Shown here: piece by piece, positions 19,470-28,678 of the stretch
How positions within the stretch are numbered: the first letter of the stretch is position 1
Layout of the letters: every line of letters starts with the position of its first letter
From: Enterobacter oligotrophicus
GTDB taxonomy: Bacteria; Pseudomonadota; Gammaproteobacteria; Enterobacterales; Enterobacteriaceae
Assembly (NCBI RefSeq): GCF_009176645.1
Contig: NZ_AP019007.1
Location: 930,001 to 994,000 of the forward strand
DNA: 64,000 nt
Reading direction: 5' to 3'
The notes under the pieces: generated by a model
Database searches by the model: none
Seen by the model: only the letters and a program-made list of their open reading frames with translations
What the model was told of the DNA's origin: nothing
Program-made: the position numbers and the translations under genes

Positions 19470-20369
19470 TCATTTTGCATCATGGCTCTTTTTACGCCAC
19501 TGACTGGGAGTTAACCCCGTCATTTTTCTGAATGCACTGGTAAATGCATTTTGCGAGTTGTAGCCGCTTTCCAGTGCAATTTCAGAAACCTGCTTATTGG
19601 TGGATTGTAATTGTAAAAAAGCACGTTCCATTACACGCTGTTTGAGCCAGCCATAAGGCGTAAGACCGGTACTGTTTTTAAACGCCCGGCAAAAATGTGC
19701 AGATGACATACCCTGCTCCGCTGCCAGAGCCTGAATAGTCACCTCCCCTATCGGGCTGCTATCCAGGATTTCCAGCGAATTTTTAAGGACGCGTGGGGAC
19801 AGAAAATAGTTGGCCTGTTGGACATGTGTCTTAACAGGGGAATGATTCTGTATCAGCTGAAGTACCAGCGCCAGCATTAAATGTTCGCAAAGGAGATGAG
19901 TGATTTTATTGTTATCTGAAAGGGTATCATGAAGAGCTGAAATTATTTTTGCGGTTGTATCATCAAAATAAGCGGTGCGGAACAGGAGTTCCGTTAGGGG
20001 GGCATCTATTTGTAATAACAGATCGTTGAACGTTTGATCAGGAATGTAAAAATGAATCACATCAACGGTGCCAGGCATATCCCAGCGTGACGAACTGCCA
20101 CGCGGAATAGTCGTAATGGTGCCTTCTCTGATGGTATCTCTTACCACCTGATGTCCTGTTCTTCGCTCAACGGTTTGCATATTGCCGAAGTGCGCGATGA
20201 TAACGTGTTGATCCATTGGGGCAATAGTTTCGTGCAGCGGCCCATGTGGCCATCGATAACAGTTTACAGACAAGGGATTGCTGCTAGTCATGCTTAATTC
20301 TGGCTGATTTTTTAATACTCGGGTCATCTCCTTGACGGTATCTTTAAGTATAACCTCATGATTATTCAT
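19470..20369 (-). CDS. AraC-family transcriptional regulator
   Basis: A 299-residue regulator with an N-terminal effector/cupin-like region and a C-terminal double helix-turn-helix (residues about 200-295). Motifs are FCRAFKNSTGLTPYGWLKQR in the first and EIALESGYNSQNAFTSAF, FRKMTGLTPSQWR in the second, the AraC/XylS signature. It is divergent from the metallo-hydrolase gene across about 134 bases and convergent with the FAD oxidoreductase, so the hydrolase is its most likely target. Effector unknown. Confidence 0.92.
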   Translation of the reverse strand: MNNHEVILKDTVKEMTRVLKNQPELSMTSSNPLSVNCYRWPHGPLHETIAPMDQHVIIAHFGNMQTVERRTGHQVVRDTIREGTITTIPRGSSSRWDMPGTVDVIHFYIPDQTFNDLLLQIDAPLTELLFRTAYFDDTTAKIISALHDTLSDNNKITHLLCEHLMLALVLQLIQNHSPVKTHVQQANYFLSPRVLKNSLEILDSSPIGEVTIQALAAEQGMSSAHFCRAFKNSTGLTPYGWLKQRVMERAFLQLQSTNKQVSEIALESGYNSQNAFTSAFRKMTGLTPSQWRKKSHDAK

Positions 20370-20503
20370 GATAATGCCCGCAACGCCAGTGTAAATAGTC
20401 TCCAGAGTATAGGTGAAGTTTAAAACGCTAACCTACTTGCCATAAATCCGTCCGCGTTATCACCACGATAGCCGGGAGTCTATATCTGTTGTCAGGAGGT
20501 ATT

Positions 20504-21445
20504 ATGGAATTATCTAAAACTGCGGCAGATCCGATGCCTGCAGAGGATCGCGTGTCCGTTTCTCATTCTGAACCAGAATTAGTCCCATCGCGTTACCCGC
20601 TAAAGATCGGCGACATTGAAGTGCTTGTTGTCAGTGATGGTGTTCTGTCTTTACCGGGCCCAATGCTGGGCCATAATGCCGATCCTTCCGTGAGATCAGC
20701 CTGGTTTAAAGAGATGTTTTTACCCTACGACGAACTCGACTGGGCTCTTAATGTCGTGGTGGTAAAAAGCGGTGACAGAACGATCCTCATCGATGCAGGT
20801 ATGGGTGTCGCCTTCCCTGACCTGCCACGAGCCGGACGGACAGTTCAGCGGCTGGAATCTGCCGGTATTAATCTCGCATCCATCACTGACGTGGCGATCA
20901 CCCATCTGCATATGGACCATATAGGGGGGTTGCTTATCAAAGGTGTAAAAGAACGTTTGCGTCCTGATCTTCGTATTCATGTGGCAGAGGCTGAAGTTAA
21001 CTTCTGGGAGTCGCCCGATTTTTCCCAGGTATCCATGCCCACGGGCTTCCCGGAAGCACTCAGGAAAACGGCGACACGGTTCTTACAGGAATACAAGGGC
21101 CAGTTGCAAACTTTCGAGAACCAGAGTGAGTTGGCTCCTGGCGTTCTCATTACGCGTATTGGCGGTCATACGCCAGGTCATAGCGTAGTCCGTCTGGCAT
21201 CACGTGGTGAACGCTTAACATTCGCTGGCGATGCGGTATTTCCGGTCGGCTTCCAGCATCCTGACTGGTTCAATGGCTTCGACCATTATCCCGAAGAAGC
21301 TGCTCGCGTACGGATTCAACTCTTACGGGAACTCGCCGCCAACCGGGAATCTCTTGTGGCAACACACCTCTCCTTCCCGTCCGTGTGCCATGTCGCCATT
21401 GATGGAGATACCTTCCGTTGGGTGCCGGGCCACTGGAGATACTGA
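20504..21445 (+). CDS. Metallo-beta-lactamase-fold hydrolase, MPH-like
   Basis: A 313-residue MBL-fold hydrolase. The zinc-binding HxHxDH motif is intact (THLHMDHIGG), followed by the metal ligands in GGHTPGHS and FAGDAVFP, and a late His in VATHLSFP. The N-terminal GDIEVLVVSDGVLSLPGPML segment resembles methyl-parathion-hydrolase-like and lactonase-like members, but no substrate can be assigned. I choose the ATG at 20504 because AGGAGGT lies six bases before it; the frame is open upstream from a TTG inside that site. It has no signal peptide. The divergent AraC gene is the likely regulator. Confidence 0.9.
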   Translation: MELSKTAADPMPAEDRVSVSHSEPELVPSRYPLKIGDIEVLVVSDGVLSLPGPMLGHNADPSVRSAWFKEMFLPYDELDWALNVVVVKSGDRTILIDAGMGVAFPDLPRAGRTVQRLESAGINLASITDVAITHLHMDHIGGLLIKGVKERLRPDLRIHVAEAEVNFWESPDFSQVSMPTGFPEALRKTATRFLQEYKGQLQTFENQSELAPGVLITRIGGHTPGHSVVRLASRGERLTFAGDAVFPVGFQHPDWFNGFDHYPEEAARVRIQLLRELAANRESLVATHLSFPSVCHVAIDGDTFRWVPGHWRY

Positions 21446-21549
21446 AATAGGGTTAACCCTGTCCGGTAGAAGGTCGCATTATCTTTCAGGCTGTTCGCCT
21501 ACGCTCAGAAGTTTGAGAAAAAAATAGGCTTATCCCCCTGGGCAGAACT

Positions 21550-21582
21550 ATTGAAAACCAGCCTCTTACGGCTGGTTTTTTT
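21550..21582 (+). terminator. Terminator after the MBL gene (copy of the tRNA-Pro hairpin)
   Basis: AAAACCAGCC-TCTTAC-GGCTGG is followed by seven T residues on the plus strand. It differs from the tRNA-Pro terminator at only three of 31 positions. On the minus strand it would terminate the MFS transporter less strongly (TTTTCAAT). Confidence 0.88.
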
Positions 21583-22768
21583 ATTTCACTTCATCCGGCG
21601 TTTTGCACAGATAGACCAGCGTGGCCAGACAAATCACCGCTCCGGCATAAAACGTATATTCCGCGCCTAACGTTTCCCATATTGCCCCGGCTCCCAGGCT
21701 GGCGACTAACAATCCCACGCCGCTGAGCAGACTAAAAATGCCGTAGGCCGTACCGCGCAGATCCGCAGGTGCCGTTTTAGCAATCATTGCCGCCAGCAGC
21801 CCCTGCGTCATCCCCATATGCATTCCCCAAAGCGCAACGCCTAAAAGAATGCCTGCCCAGTGGGAACTCAGCGCCAGCACTATATCCGCTCCAATCAGCA
21901 CTACCAGCCCCCACTGCAGTAGCCGGGCGTGGCTCATCGTGTCGGATAGCTTGCCAAACGGATAGGCAGACAGGAAATAGAGCAGATTCATGGTCACCAT
22001 CACCAGCGGGATCAGCGCCAGCGGCACCCCAGACTGCTGTGCGCGGAGCACAAGGAAGGCTTCACTGAAGCGGGCGAGCGTGAAGATGGTACCCAGGCCA
22101 ATGACCCACCAGCAGCCTTTCCCGAGGCGTCTGAGGTTCTCTTTTTTGATGGGATTCGTTCGTTTATGTTCGACAGGTTTTTTCGGCTCATGCAGGCCGA
22201 AGAAAAGAAGTGCAACGGCGAAGACGCCGGGGATCACCGCAATCCAGAAAATAGTACGAAAATCATCGTTCCACAGCAGCATTAAGCCTACGGCCAGCAG
22301 CGGCCCGAGAAATGCGCCGAGGGTGTCCATCGACTGACGCAAACCAAAAGCCGCGCCGCGAAGTTCCGGTGGCGTAACGTCAGCGACCAACGCATCACGC
22401 GGCGCACCTCGGACCCCCTTCCCTACCCGGTCGATTAAGCGTGCCCCCAGAATCATACCTGAAGACGAGGCGAGCGCGAACAACGGTTTACTCAATGCGC
22501 CAAGGCCGTAGCCCAGTACCGCCAGCCCTTTACGTTTGCCCAGATAGTCACTGATTGCGCCGGAAAATACCTTGATAAACAGCGCGGTGGCTTCAGCCAG
22601 ACCTTCAACCAGCCCGATGAAAAGCACGCTGGCTCCCAGCGTCGTGACCATAAACAGCGGCAGCAGGCTGTGAATGATCTCCGAGGAGATATCCATCAGC
22701 ATACTGACCCCACCCACAACCCAGACGCCCTTCGGGATCCGGCTGAGCGTTGCAAATCGGGATAACAT
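21581..22768 (-). CDS. MFS transporter
   Basis: A 395-residue major facilitator with twelve hydrophobic segments and the motif-A-like loop SGAISDYLGKRKGLAVLGYG after TM2. A second copy of the loop occurs in the C-terminal half (YPFGKLSDTMSHARLL). The RVGKGVRGAPRDALVAD segment is characteristic of a subgroup found in Enterobacteriaceae and other proteobacteria. The transported substrate is not known. A strong AGGAGAT Shine-Dalgarno precedes the ATG. Confidence 0.9.
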   Translation of the reverse strand: MLSRFATLSRIPKGVWVVGGVSMLMDISSEIIHSLLPLFMVTTLGASVLFIGLVEGLAEATALFIKVFSGAISDYLGKRKGLAVLGYGLGALSKPLFALASSSGMILGARLIDRVGKGVRGAPRDALVADVTPPELRGAAFGLRQSMDTLGAFLGPLLAVGLMLLWNDDFRTIFWIAVIPGVFAVALLFFGLHEPKKPVEHKRTNPIKKENLRRLGKGCWWVIGLGTIFTLARFSEAFLVLRAQQSGVPLALIPLVMVTMNLLYFLSAYPFGKLSDTMSHARLLQWGLVVLIGADIVLALSSHWAGILLGVALWGMHMGMTQGLLAAMIAKTAPADLRGTAYGIFSLLSGVGLLVASLGAGAIWETLGAEYTFYAGAVICLATLVYLCKTPDEVK

Positions 22769-22848
22769 TGAGCATCTCCTGCTGTTTGACGAACATCATC
22801 GTTCGACACAGAATATCCTGGAAATGCGAATAAATATCATCAGACATA

Positions 22849-22876
22849 AAAAAGCCAGCCCGCAGGCTGGCTTCAC
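22849..22876 (-). terminator. Terminator of the DUF2534 gene
   Basis: On the minus strand, GCCAGCCTGCGGGCTGGC is followed by TTTTTTATG, 17 bases past the stop codon. Confidence 0.88.
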
Positions 22877-22892
22877 TATCGCAAATGAATGC

Positions 22893-23153
22893 TTAGTGCT
22901 TTTCACGTCCGCCCAGGAAGAAAATGCCCAGCGGGATAGCAAGCAGAACGGTGAAGACAAGGCTGTAAACGAAGATCATCGCTGACTGCAGCACAAACAT
23001 GCTGGTCGTCCAGTCAGAAAACGGAATGTTGTACTGTTCGATGACGCCGACAATGGTGGCCCGCCCGACGCATGCAGCGGCAATCATAAATACAACCAGC
23101 AGCGCCAGTAAGAACTTACGGCCTTCAGCTGTTTTCAGTTTTGCGCGAATCAT
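22893..23153 (-). CDS. Small two-helix membrane protein, DUF2534-like
   Basis: An 86-residue protein with two clear hydrophobic segments (LLALLVVFMIAAACVG near residues 16-31, and SLVFTVLLAIPLGIFFLGG near 62-80), ending in a polar GGREKH tail. It resembles the enterobacterial DUF2534 family of unknown function. The ATG at 23153 is preferred over an upstream one at 23183 because GGAAGAGAG precedes it and residues upstream are not membrane-like. It has its own terminator. The function is unknown. Confidence 0.82.
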   Translation of the reverse strand: MIRAKLKTAEGRKFLLALLVVFMIAAACVGRATIVGVIEQYNIPFSDWTTSMFVLQSAMIFVYSLVFTVLLAIPLGIFFLGGREKH

Positions 23154-23357
23154 GTCTCTCTTCCCTTTACAGATGGCTAACATTATTTAGCGCTTAAAAT
23201 AACACGATCGCCCGTCCGACTCCATGACAGCATTAACAACCACAAACAAAGCAATAACGCAGTGCATTCCACTAGTCATTTTGAAAATGTAGGTAAATCA
23301 ATCCAATCATTCATCTACATTATGGTAATGTGGTCAGGATCGTTTTGACATAAAGGA

Positions 23358-23867
23358 ATGACTGTGAAAAACGCACCTAAATTTGCTATCGCCCTGATCG
23401 CCGCAGCCTGCGTCAGCGCCAGTGCTTTTGCGAGCGACTCTTCAAAAGAGCAGCCACTGGAAAAAGTAGCCCCCTATCCACAAGCGGATAAAGGAATGAA
23501 GCGTCAGGTTATTCAGTTGCCGGCTCAGCAGAATGAAGCCAACTTTAAAGTTGAACTGCTAATCGGGCAGACGCTGGACGTAGACTGCAACCAGCACCGT
23601 CTGGGCGGCCAGTTGGAAAGCAAAACGCTGGAAGGCTGGGGCTATGACTACTACGTCTTTGATAAAGTGACGTCGCCGGTCTCTACCATGATGGCCTGCC
23701 CGGACGGCAAGAAAGAGAAAAAATTTGTGACTGCGTATCTGGGAGATAACAGTCTGCTGCGCTACAACAGCAAGCTGCCGATCGTGGTATATACGCCTGA
23801 AAACGTAGAGGTGAAATATCGCGTGTGGCAGGCAGATGAGACTGTCAGTCCCGCGGTAGTACGTTAA
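23358..23867 (+). CDS. eco: Ecotin, periplasmic serine protease inhibitor
   Basis: A 169-residue periplasmic inhibitor of trypsin-fold serine proteases. After a cleavable signal peptide of about 25 residues ([14 protein letters not shown]) comes the mature ecotin sequence: [51 protein letters not shown]. The P1 methionine lies in [11 protein letters not shown], and the two cysteines (DVDCN, MACPD) form the disulfide that supports the reactive loop. Only the signal peptide differs much from E. coli. Its 3' end runs into a REP-like hairpin with a T tract. Confidence 0.97.
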   Translation: MTVKNAPKFAIALIAAACVSASAFASDSSKEQPLEKVAPYPQADKGMKRQVIQLPAQQNEANFKVELLIGQTLDVDCNQHRLGGQLESKTLEGWGYDYYVFDKVTSPVSTMMACPDGKKEKKFVTAYLGDNSLLRYNSKLPIVVYTPENVEVKYRVWQADETVSPAVVR

Positions 23868-23870
23868 AAA

Positions 23871-23957
23871 AGGTCGGGGACGGCTTTGCCTTACCCGACC
23901 TGCAAAATAACAGCGAACGTAGGCCGGGTAGGCATTAGTGCCACCCGGCTTTTTTAT
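23871..23957. repeat. REP/BIME-like palindromes between eco and mqo
   Basis: Two REP-like units: GGTCGGGGACGGCTTTGCCTTACCCGACC (23873-23900) and GTAGGCCGGGTAGGCATTAGTGCCACCCGGC (from 23919). The second is followed by TTTTTT and doubles as a terminator for eco; the genes on both sides are convergent, the usual place for such elements. Confidence 0.85.
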
Positions 23958-23958
23958 T

Positions 23959-25608
23959 TTACAGCGCGATATCCGCCACCGGTTTGTTTTCCGTCTGAGG
24001 CTTCAGCTCCGCTTTTGGCGCAGCATCCGCAGCCTGCGGTTTCACATATTGTAGTTGCAGAACGCGGCTGGTGTATTCCAGCTCTTGCTCCGTCGCCGCC
24101 ACGTTACCGTTCAGCTTCGTACCGTAGGATGGAATAATGGTTTTCAGCTTCGCCTGCCATTCCGGGCTCGCGACTTTATCTTTGAACACTTTTTCCATCA
24201 GGTGCAGCATGATTGGCGCAGCAGTGGATGCACCCGGTGAAGCGCCCAGCAGTGCGGCAATAGTGCCCTCTTTATCGCTCACCACTTCAGTGCCCAGACG
24301 CAGCACGCCGCCCTCTTTCGGATCGCGTTTGATAATCTGCACACGCTGGCCCGCCTGCCACAGACGCCAGTCCTCTTTCTTCGCCTGCGGATAGTACTCT
24401 TTCAGTGCTTCAAAACGTTCTTCATCGGAGAGCATCACCTGACTAATCAGGTACTTCACCAGATCGAAGTTATCCAGCCCCACATCCATCATTGGCTTGA
24501 CGTTAGACGTTGTAGTGGCACTGAGCAGGTCCCACAGGGAGCCATTTTTCAGGAATTTGGTGGAGAACGTCGCGAACGGCCCGAACAGCACCACGCGTTT
24601 ACCGTCCAGCATACGGGTATCGATGTGTGGAACAGACATCGGCGGCGCGCCCACAGAAGCCTGACCGTACACTTTCGCCAGATGGCGGTTCACCACGTCC
24701 GGGTTTTCTGACACCAGGAACTGGCCGCCCACCGGGAAGCCCGCGTAGTCGTCCGCTTCAGGAATACCAGACTCCTGCAGCAGCTTCAGCGCCGCGCCGC
24801 CCGCACCGATAAAGACAAATTTCGCCTTGATGATGTGCTCAGCTTCGTTGTTTTTCAGGTCGGCAACGGTCACGCTCCAGCTGTTATCCGCGTTGCGTTT
24901 GAAGCCACGTACTTCAGTGTTGAGCTGCAGGTTAAAGTTCTCTTTCTTCTGCAGAGAACCCACCAGCTGACGGGTGATTTCACCGTAGTTGACGTCAGTA
25001 CCGATTTCAGTGCGTGTCGCCGCCACTTTCTGATTCGGGTCACGGCCTTCCATTACCAGCGGTGCCCACTCTTTGATCTGCGCATGATCTTCAGAGTATT
25101 TCATGCCGCGGAACAAAGTGCTCTGCTGCAGAGCAGCGTAGCGTGCGCGCAGGAAGTTGACGTTCTGATCGCCCCACACAAAGCTCATGTGCGGCACGGT
25201 GTTAATGAAAGAGTGCGGATCGTGTAACACACCGCTGTTCACCTGGTGTGACCAGAACTGGCGTGAGATCTGGAACGCTTCGTTGATCTCGACCGCTTTT
25301 TCGATACTAATGGAACCGTCCTTTTTCTGTGGCGTATAGTTCAGTTCCATCAGTGCCGAATGCCCGGTGCCGGCGTTGTTCCAGCCGTTAGAGCTCTCCT
25401 GAGCCACACCATCGAGGCGCTCGACCATGGTCATCGACCAGTCCGGCTGTAATTCGTGAAGGTAAGTTCCCAGCGTGGCGCTCATGATACCGCCACCAAT
25501 TAAAAGGACGTCCGTTTCCTGCTCTTTTGGTGTGTCTGCTTTCACCGCCATTGAGACAGTGTTCAGCCCCACGGCCAGAGAAAAGAGCATGGCAGTCATT
25601 TTTTTCAT
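23959..25608 (-). CDS. mqo: Malate:quinone oxidoreductase
   Basis: A 549-residue FAD enzyme oxidising L-malate to oxaloacetate and passing electrons to the quinone pool at the inner membrane. The FAD Rossmann motif is [16 protein letters not shown] near residue 35, after a hydrophobic N-terminal stretch. The conserved block [19 protein letters not shown]-like [13 protein letters not shown], and the C-terminal [14 protein letters not shown] match E. coli Mqo (548 residues). The C-terminal tail is Ala/Pro/Lys-rich and variable. It lies between eco and a SulP gene; E. coli has mqo next to yojI. Confidence 0.97.
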   Translation of the reverse strand: MKKMTAMLFSLAVGLNTVSMAVKADTPKEQETDVLLIGGGIMSATLGTYLHELQPDWSMTMVERLDGVAQESSNGWNNAGTGHSALMELNYTPQKKDGSISIEKAVEINEAFQISRQFWSHQVNSGVLHDPHSFINTVPHMSFVWGDQNVNFLRARYAALQQSTLFRGMKYSEDHAQIKEWAPLVMEGRDPNQKVAATRTEIGTDVNYGEITRQLVGSLQKKENFNLQLNTEVRGFKRNADNSWSVTVADLKNNEAEHIIKAKFVFIGAGGAALKLLQESGIPEADDYAGFPVGGQFLVSENPDVVNRHLAKVYGQASVGAPPMSVPHIDTRMLDGKRVVLFGPFATFSTKFLKNGSLWDLLSATTTSNVKPMMDVGLDNFDLVKYLISQVMLSDEERFEALKEYYPQAKKEDWRLWQAGQRVQIIKRDPKEGGVLRLGTEVVSDKEGTIAALLGASPGASTAAPIMLHLMEKVFKDKVASPEWQAKLKTIIPSYGTKLNGNVAATEQELEYTSRVLQLQYVKPQAADAAPKAELKPQTENKPVADIAL

Positions 25609-25848
25609 AATTTATGCCTTAGTTAATAGTGCGTGATGCATGGAAAGTGCAGGTGAAAAAAGCTGCGGGGGAACGGTAGCAACTTTTAAATATTGTTTAA
25701 AGGTTACGAAATTATTGTAATTGTGAAATTTAATGATGGATTGTTTGTAGGGAATTACGCTGGCAGCTGGTAATAGCGGGATTTTCTGGCTACTATGCTG
25801 CACTTTGTGATCGCGCGCACGGAAGCCTGCCCCTACTTGCGAATTGTT

Positions 25849-27084
25849 ATGTCATTACCCCACTCGTCTGTATCCCATGAAGGCCGTGTCGCCACTGTTT
25901 TACGTTCGCCAAAACGTCTGATGCGCGAAACGCTGGCAGGCGTGATTACTGCCCTTGCACTCATCCCTGAAGTCATTTCGTTTTCCGTGGTCGCGGGCGT
26001 TGACCCGAAGGTGAGCCTGATCGCCTCCGTCGTGCTTTGTCTCTCCCTCTCCTTGCTCGGAGGCCGCCCGGCGATGGTGACCGCTGCCGCGGGTTCTGTT
26101 GCGCTGGTGATTGGTCCGATGGTGCAGCAGCACGGCGTGCAGTACATTCTGCCAGCCGTGATCATGGCGGGTATGATCCAAATTCTCTTCGGCGCACTTG
26201 GCATGGCGCGGCTGATGCGCTTTATCCCTCAGTCGGTGATGACCGGCTTTGTTAACGCTCTCGGTATTTTGATTTTCTTTGCGCAGGTGCCCCATTTCTG
26301 GAGCAAAAACCCGCTGATTATTGGCCTGTTTGTGCTGACGCTGCTGATTGTTCTGTGGGTGCCGCGCTATATCAAAAGCATCCCCTCTCCGCTTATCGCG
26401 ATTGTGGTGCTTACTCTGCTCACCGTCACCAGCGGGCAAATTCTGCCAACCGTGGGTGATGAAGGTTCGATGAGCGGCAGCCTGCCAGGGCTGACTCAGC
26501 TCCTTGTGCCGCTCAATATGGCGACGCTGAGCATTATCTGGCCGTGCGCACTGAGTATTGCCTTCGTCGGCCTGCTGGAATCACTGCTGACAGCAAAACT
26601 GGTGGATGAATTGACCGTGACGCCGTCGAGCAAACGCCGCGAAAGCATCGGGCTGGGCGTCGGCAATATCCTGGCCGGTTTCTACGGTGGTATTGCAGGC
26701 TGCGCGATGATTGGGCAAACCATCGTCAACGTGGAGATGGGAAGAGGCCGTAGCCGTATTTCAACCGTCGCGGCAGGCATTGTGCTGCTGGTGCTGGTGA
26801 CGGCACTGAGCGAGGTAATGGCCAAAATCCCGATGGCCGTGCTGGCCGGGATCATGGCGATCGTCGCGATCAAAACGTTCAGCTGGCACAGCCTTCAGCC
26901 TGCAACGGTGAAAAGCGCGCCCATTGCTGAAACAGTCGTGATGCTGGTCACCGTAGCCGCAACGGTTTCAACCGGTAATCTGGCAATCGGCGTGCTGGGC
27001 GGGATTATCGTCATGGCACTGCTTCCCGCCCGCATTAAGCGGCGGGTTACAGAAGAAAAATCGTCGCCAGCCCAAGAAAAATAA
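25849..27084 (+). CDS. SulP-family inorganic anion transporter
   Basis: A 411-residue membrane protein of the SulP/SLC26 family (sulfate, bicarbonate or similar anions). It has about ten to twelve hydrophobic segments and the SulP core (TLAGVITALALIPEVISFSV near residue 30, then SIAFVGLLESLLTAKLVDE and NILAGFYGGIAGCAMIG). It lacks the C-terminal STAS domain usual in larger SulP proteins. The start is uncertain: ATG at 25849 or at 25795, with no clear Shine-Dalgarno for either. Its 3' end overlaps the convergent mgtE gene by 38 bases. The ion is unknown. Confidence 0.85.
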   Translation: MSLPHSSVSHEGRVATVLRSPKRLMRETLAGVITALALIPEVISFSVVAGVDPKVSLIASVVLCLSLSLLGGRPAMVTAAAGSVALVIGPMVQQHGVQYILPAVIMAGMIQILFGALGMARLMRFIPQSVMTGFVNALGILIFFAQVPHFWSKNPLIIGLFVLTLLIVLWVPRYIKSIPSPLIAIVVLTLLTVTSGQILPTVGDEGSMSGSLPGLTQLLVPLNMATLSIIWPCALSIAFVGLLESLLTAKLVDELTVTPSSKRRESIGLGVGNILAGFYGGIAGCAMIGQTIVNVEMGRGRSRISTVAAGIVLLVLVTALSEVMAKIPMAVLAGIMAIVAIKTFSWHSLQPATVKSAPIAETVVMLVTVAATVSTGNLAIGVLGGIIVMALLPARIKRRVTEEKSSPAQEK

Positions 27085-28483
27085 AGAAACCGCCGGTATC
27101 GGTGATGGCGGTGATCATCACGCTCGACCCCACCGCGGGGTCGCGTCCCAGTCTGGTCATCGTCAGCGGGATGATGACGCCCATCATCGCCGCGACCAGT
27201 AAATTCAGCACCATCGCCAGCATCATCACCCCACCCAGTGCCATATCATCGTACAGCCACCAGGTGATACCGCCCATAATACCGCCCCACACCAGGCCGT
27301 TAATCAGCGCCACGCCCATCTCTCTGAAAATCAGCCACGAAAAGTTACCCGGCTGGATATTTTCCAGCGCCAGCGCGCGGACGATCATGGTGATGGTCTG
27401 GTTACCGGTATTGCCGCCAATGCCGGCCACAATCGGCATCAGGGAGGCTAACGCCACCAGTTGCGAAATCGTGTGTTCAAAGCCATCAATAACGCGTGAA
27501 GCAATAAACGCAGTACACAGGTTAATGGCCAGCCACGCCCAGCGAGTTTTGACCGCCTTACCAACGGAAGCGTGAACATCATCTTCAGCACTGATCCCAC
27601 CGAGTGCACGCAGATCGTTGTCAGTCTCTTCATAAACCACGTCAACGATCTCATCAATGGTCAGACGCCCCATCAGTTTGCCGACAGAATCCACGACCGC
27701 CGCGCTCACGAGGTCATCACGTTCGAAGGTACGCGCCGCTTTTTCCGCGTCATCTTCCGGGGAAAAGACCATTGGCTCGGTTTCCATCACCTCACTCACC
27801 CGCCGCTGGGTGCTGTTCAGCAGGATTGTTTTTAGCTCCAGCTCGCCGAGCAGGGTTTTATCTCGCGAAGTGACAAACAGTTTGTCGGTGTTGTCCGGCA
27901 TACTGCCCAGGCGGCGCAGGTAGCGCTGTACCGTGCCAAGCGTGACGTCCGGCCGCACCATGATGACGCCGAACTCCATGATCGCGCCGACGCTGTTTTT
28001 CTCGTAGTGCATGACCTGGCGCACACGTGCCCGTTCATCCGCAGGCAGCGAGGCCAGCAGGCGGCCGATCAGGTTTCTCGGCAGGTGCTGAACAAGGTAA
28101 ATCTGTTCGTCGATATCCAGCGTTTGCAGGGCATCAAGGATATCCCGGTCACTCATCTCATCAATGAGGTCGTCCCAGACGTTTTCGGATGCTTCAAGCA
28201 GCACCTGTCCGCGCTCCTGATCCTGCACCAGCCGCCACAGCGCATGGCGTTCTTCCGAGGGAAGCGCTTCGAGAGTATCCGCCAGATCCGGCGGCGGTAA
28301 ATGGGCGACCAGCGCACCTACCTCAGCAATATCGTCGGATAACGTGCCGACATCATATTGCTCAGCCAGGGTCAATTTGCCCAATAACGCAGACGTGACC
28401 GCTTTATCGGTCGTCAGGAGCCAGATGAGCCGCGCACGCTCCTGGTCGCGCAGCCTTGCGCTGTTTTTGCTTAATAACGACAT
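27047..28483 (-). CDS. mgtE: Magnesium transporter MgtE
   Basis: A 478-residue magnesium channel/transporter. The domains are the N-terminal MgtE intracellular domain (residues about 45-150; EVGALVAHLPPPDLADTLEA), two CBS domains (about 150-275), and the C-terminal membrane domain with five segments (GIGGNTGNQTITMIVRAL). The last is the family signature around the pore. The ATG at 28483 is preferred over TTG at 28486. E. coli K-12 lacks mgtE, so this gene is an addition between mqo and yojI. Confidence 0.93.
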   Translation of the reverse strand: MSLLSKNSARLRDQERARLIWLLTTDKAVTSALLGKLTLAEQYDVGTLSDDIAEVGALVAHLPPPDLADTLEALPSEERHALWRLVQDQERGQVLLEASENVWDDLIDEMSDRDILDALQTLDIDEQIYLVQHLPRNLIGRLLASLPADERARVRQVMHYEKNSVGAIMEFGVIMVRPDVTLGTVQRYLRRLGSMPDNTDKLFVTSRDKTLLGELELKTILLNSTQRRVSEVMETEPMVFSPEDDAEKAARTFERDDLVSAAVVDSVGKLMGRLTIDEIVDVVYEETDNDLRALGGISAEDDVHASVGKAVKTRWAWLAINLCTAFIASRVIDGFEHTISQLVALASLMPIVAGIGGNTGNQTITMIVRALALENIQPGNFSWLIFREMGVALINGLVWGGIMGGITWWLYDDMALGGVMMLAMVLNLLVAAMMGVIIPLTMTRLGRDPAVGSSVMITAITDTGGFFIFLGLATIFLL

Positions 28484-28593
28484 CAATCATAAATCCATAA
28501 AATGAGATGACATCAAGCATAGCGCGGAGATATGTAAATAAGAATAAACAACGGGGCGGGATGAATAAAAAAGCGGCATATCGTGCAAATCAT

Positions 28594-28678
28594 TGTGCCC
28601 GGCGGCGCTACGCTTGCACGGGCCTACAAAATCGTAGGCCGGGTAAGGCGAAGCCGCCACCCGGCACACTGGCATCAG
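28594..28678. repeat. REP/BIME-like palindromes downstream of yojI
   Basis: A REP unit GTAGGCCGGGTAAGGCGAAGCCGCCACCCGGC (28636-28667) is preceded by a degenerate inverted unit (GCCCGGCGGCGCTACGCTTGCACGGGC). It lies between yojI (minus strand) and the mgtE 5' end. Confidence 0.8.

Noticed and set aside
16692..21580. Duplicated hairpin as proof of a phage attachment site
   Set aside because: The repeat does not include the tRNA 3' end, which normal tRNA-integrating elements duplicate, and no integrase is present. Kept only as a hint of insertion.
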